This document shows positions 6,300 to 7,798 of a stretch of DNA of 7,798 bases, piece by piece. The first letter of the stretch is position 1. Every line of letters begins with the position of its first letter. This DNA is from Smithellaceae bacterium (GTDB lineage: Bacteria > Desulfobacterota > Syntrophia > Syntrophales > JAQULV01): contig JAQULV010000046.1 in assembly GCA_028718405.1 (NCBI GenBank), forward strand, positions 1-7,798. The letters run 5' to 3'. Position numbers and translations under genes: made by a program. Below the pieces are notes generated by a model. It was not told the DNA's origin. It saw nothing but the letters and a program-made list of their open reading frames with translations, and did no database searches.

Positions 6300-7652
6300 A
6301 TGGGTCCCCTCCAGAGACTTATGGGTACTAAGAAATTCAATCTTAGTCTCCTTATTCTGCTTCCTTTAATCTTTGCCAGCATCTCCCTGCTTTGCGTCAT
6401 CGTTACGTATCATCTTATGCGCGAAAATCCCCAACCCATCTACGGTGTGGCTGTCGTCACTCTGTGGGGCGTCTTTGCTTTCGCCGTCACCTATCTGCTA
6501 GGGTTTCTGATTACATGGTTTGTCCTGCAACCGACCAAGGAGTTCGTGCGGAAGGCTGAAAGGCTGCCCTTGTTTGTGAATGGCGCTGTCGGGGAGCCAC
6601 AGGCGCGGCAAGATGAAGACGACCTGTCCCATTTTAGCCGCATCTTTCAACAAGTGGAAAACATCCTGAGCAAATTAGAGGCGAAATCGCTGTTTCCGGA
6701 AATTGTGGGGCAGAGTAGCGCCATTCGGGGGATACTGAGCCAGATCCTGAAAGTTGCTCCAACTGATTCGACGGTCCTCATCTACGGGGAAAGCGGGACG
6801 GGGAAAGAGCTGGTAGCCAATGCCATCCATGAGCACAGCCTGAGGGCAGATAAACCCTACGTGAAACTGAATTGCATCGCCATTCCCGAAGGGCTCCTGG
6901 AAAGCGAGCTATTCGGGCATGAGAAAGGTTCGTTCACGGGCGCAACGGCGACGAAGGTCGGCAAGTTTGAATTGGCCAGCGGCGGAACTGTGCTGCTTGA
7001 TGAAATAGGCGATATGCCCCTCACGACGCAGGCAAAACTCCTGCGGGTTCTGCAGGAACGGCAGTTTGAGCGTGTCGGCGGGAATCGTCCCATATCGGTC
7101 GATCTGCGCTTCATTGTTTCTACCAACAAGAACCTTCCCGAAATGGTCAGGGAAGGAAAGTTCAGGGAGGACCTCTATTATCGTCTAAATGTCTTTGCCA
7201 TGGAGTTGCCACCCCTGAGAGAAAGAAGGGAGGATATCCCGCTGTTGGCAGATTTTTTCCTTGATAAATCTCATGATATTAGGATATCAGCTAAGGCAAT
7301 GCAGATGCTTGCTGGCTACAACTGGCCCGGTAACGTGCGGGAGTTGAAGAACGTAATCGAGAGGGCTTCCTTCCTCACGGAAGGCGGTGTTATTGGGCCG
7401 ATAGAACTGCCGGCAAGTATAACACAGTTATATACCGATCGGGATCTATCAAGAAGCACATCAGCGAAGTCAGGTCTGGATGAACGTCTCGAAGAGATAG
7501 AAAAAGGGATCATTCTGGAGGCCCTGAATCGGACCGGTGGCGTTCAGGTGAAAGCCGCAGAGATATTGGGTATCGAACAGAGGAGTCTTTGGCACCGGAT
7601 CAGGAAGTACAATATCGATGTCGGCGCCCTGAAAAAACTGCAAAAAATGTAG
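6300..7652 (+). CDS. Membrane-anchored sigma-54 enhancer-binding activator (TM2-HAMP-like-AAA+-Fis HTH), no receiver domain
   Basis: This 450-residue activator should open sigma-54 RNA polymerase promoters by ATP hydrolysis. The N-terminus has two membrane segments (about 15-37 and 47-75) with only a short loop between, then a HAMP-like linker (about 76-128; QPTKEFVRKAERL, and EDDLSHFSRIFQQVENIL like the second HAMP helix). The AAA+ core is intact: Walker A GESGTGKE (163-170, Lys169), the sigma-54 contact loop GSFTGA (210-215, a Ser variant of GAFTGA), Walker B GTVLLDE (229-235) and FREDLYYRLNVF (288-299) with the expected arginine. NWPGNVREL (341-349) precedes a Fis-type helix-turn-helix at about 404-436. 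There is no phosphoreceiver or GAF domain and no neighbouring histidine kinase. The ATG at 6300 has no evident Shine-Dalgarno; ATG 6321 (residue 8) is an alternative that leaves both membrane segments intact. It starts 34 bases after the platform gene, so it is probably in the same operon and a candidate regulator of pilin or pilus genes. Confidence 0.92.
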   Translation: MGPLQRLMGTKKFNLSLLILLPLIFASISLLCVIVTYHLMRENPQPIYGVAVVTLWGVFAFAVTYLLGFLITWFVLQPTKEFVRKAERLPLFVNGAVGEPQARQDEDDLSHFSRIFQQVENILSKLEAKSLFPEIVGQSSAIRGILSQILKVAPTDSTVLIYGESGTGKELVANAIHEHSLRADKPYVKLNCIAIPEGLLESELFGHEKGSFTGATATKVGKFELASGGTVLLDEIGDMPLTTQAKLLRVLQERQFERVGGNRPISVDLRFIVSTNKNLPEMVREGKFREDLYYRLNVFAMELPPLRERREDIPLLADFFLDKSHDIRISAKAMQMLAGYNWPGNVRELKNVIERASFLTEGGVIGPIELPASITQLYTDRDLSRSTSAKSGLDERLEEIEKGIILEALNRTGGVQVKAAEILGIEQRSLWHRIRKYNIDVGALKKLQKM

Positions 7653-7713
7653 GCTGCGCCACAACTTTTGGGGCTTTGCTCTGCTAGATTGTAGCCTCAT
7701 TGAAGCGAGGGAC

Positions 7714-7743
7714 TTGACATTTGCTTAAATGATCGCATATTAG
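7714..7743 (+). promoter_or_regulatory. Candidate sigma-70 promoter downstream of the activator gene
   Basis: A perfect TTGACA -35 (7714-7719) is followed after 18 bases by TATTAG (7738-7743, 4 of 6 to consensus). It lies in the non-coding tail after the activator and points out of the window, so it may serve the next gene or a small RNA. The surrounding 7653-7798 holds no ORF: forward reading frames starting in 7745-7798 stop within a few codons. The sigma-54 pattern GG-N10-GC was looked for here and not found. Confidence 0.4.
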
Positions 7744-7779
7744 AGAAGTTTTTGCAGAGAACGGCATATTGGAACAGAA

Positions 7780-7797
7780 GCTGCTATAGATAGCAGC
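7780..7797. repeat. Near-perfect 18-bp inverted repeat GCTGCTAT-AG-ATAGCAGC
   Basis: The two 8-base arms are exact reverse complements around a central AG. As RNA this forms a 7-bp stem with a 4-base loop. It lies about 30 nt beyond the expected start of transcripts from the 7714 promoter. It could be a leader hairpin, an operator, or the upper part of a terminator whose T-tract lies beyond the window end at 7798. Confidence 0.55.
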
Positions 7798-7798
7798 G

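Noticed and set aside
7653..7798. Sigma-54 promoter for a gene downstream of the activator
   Set aside because: TTGC occurs at 7721-7724 and 7752-7755, but no GG lies at the required 10-base spacing; the nearest GG is off by one.
7745..7798. Start of a further gene at the window end
   Set aside because: The reading frames from TTG 7752 and the nearby TTG at about 7769 both stop within roughly 14 codons, and no ATG with a ribosome site is present.

Overview
The window looks like part of a type IV pilus (T4P) assembly locus from a Gram-negative bacterium. The evidence is an outer-membrane secretin, a predicted lipoprotein, and the assembly ATPase and platform protein of a T4P or type II secretion-like machine. 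Gene style, moderate G+C (judged by eye) and the abundance of sigma-54 type control suggest a deltaproteobacterial (Desulfobacterota-like) host. That placement is inference; there is no rRNA or other phylogenetic marker here.

Layout, left to right. (1) The 3' end of a PilQ/MshL-type secretin (1-459, +, cut by the window edge). (2) An ExeA/GspA/MshM-type AAA+ ATPase with one membrane segment and an unusual small C-terminal module (517-1731, +). (3) On the opposite strand and convergent with it, a lipoprotein with a YkuD L,D-transpeptidase/carboxypeptidase domain and two NTF2-like domains (1780-3141, -). (4) A 187-bp divergent intergenic region with candidate promoters in both directions and an inverted repeat. 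(5) A PilB/MshE-type assembly ATPase with an apparently intact c-di-GMP-binding MshEN domain (3329-5032, +). (6) A PilC/MshG/GspF-type inner-membrane platform protein (5045-6265, +). (7) A membrane-anchored sigma-54 enhancer-binding activator with no receiver domain (6300-7652, +). (8) A 146-bp non-coding tail with a candidate sigma-70 promoter and a near-perfect 18-bp inverted repeat cut close by the window end.

How they fit together. The secretin forms the outer-membrane pore, the PilB-like ATPase powers pilin polymerisation on the PilC-like platform, and the ExeA/MshM-like ATPase probably helps assemble or place the machine. The order secretin / ExeA-like ATPase / assembly ATPase / platform resembles mshL-mshM-mshE-mshG of MSHA pilus loci. 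Here a peptidoglycan-editing lipoprotein is inserted in reverse, and a membrane-bound sigma-54 activator follows the platform gene. Two control inputs can be read from the sequence: c-di-GMP acting on the assembly ATPase, and a membrane-derived signal acting directly on sigma-54 transcription without a separate histidine kinase. No pilin, prepilin peptidase, retraction ATPase or pilMNOP gene is in the window.

I found no tRNA, rRNA, CRISPR array, insertion sequence or attachment site. The system is mostly recognisable. The unusual parts are its combination of genes, the kinase-free membrane activator, and the degenerate Ada-like tail on the ExeA-type ATPase.
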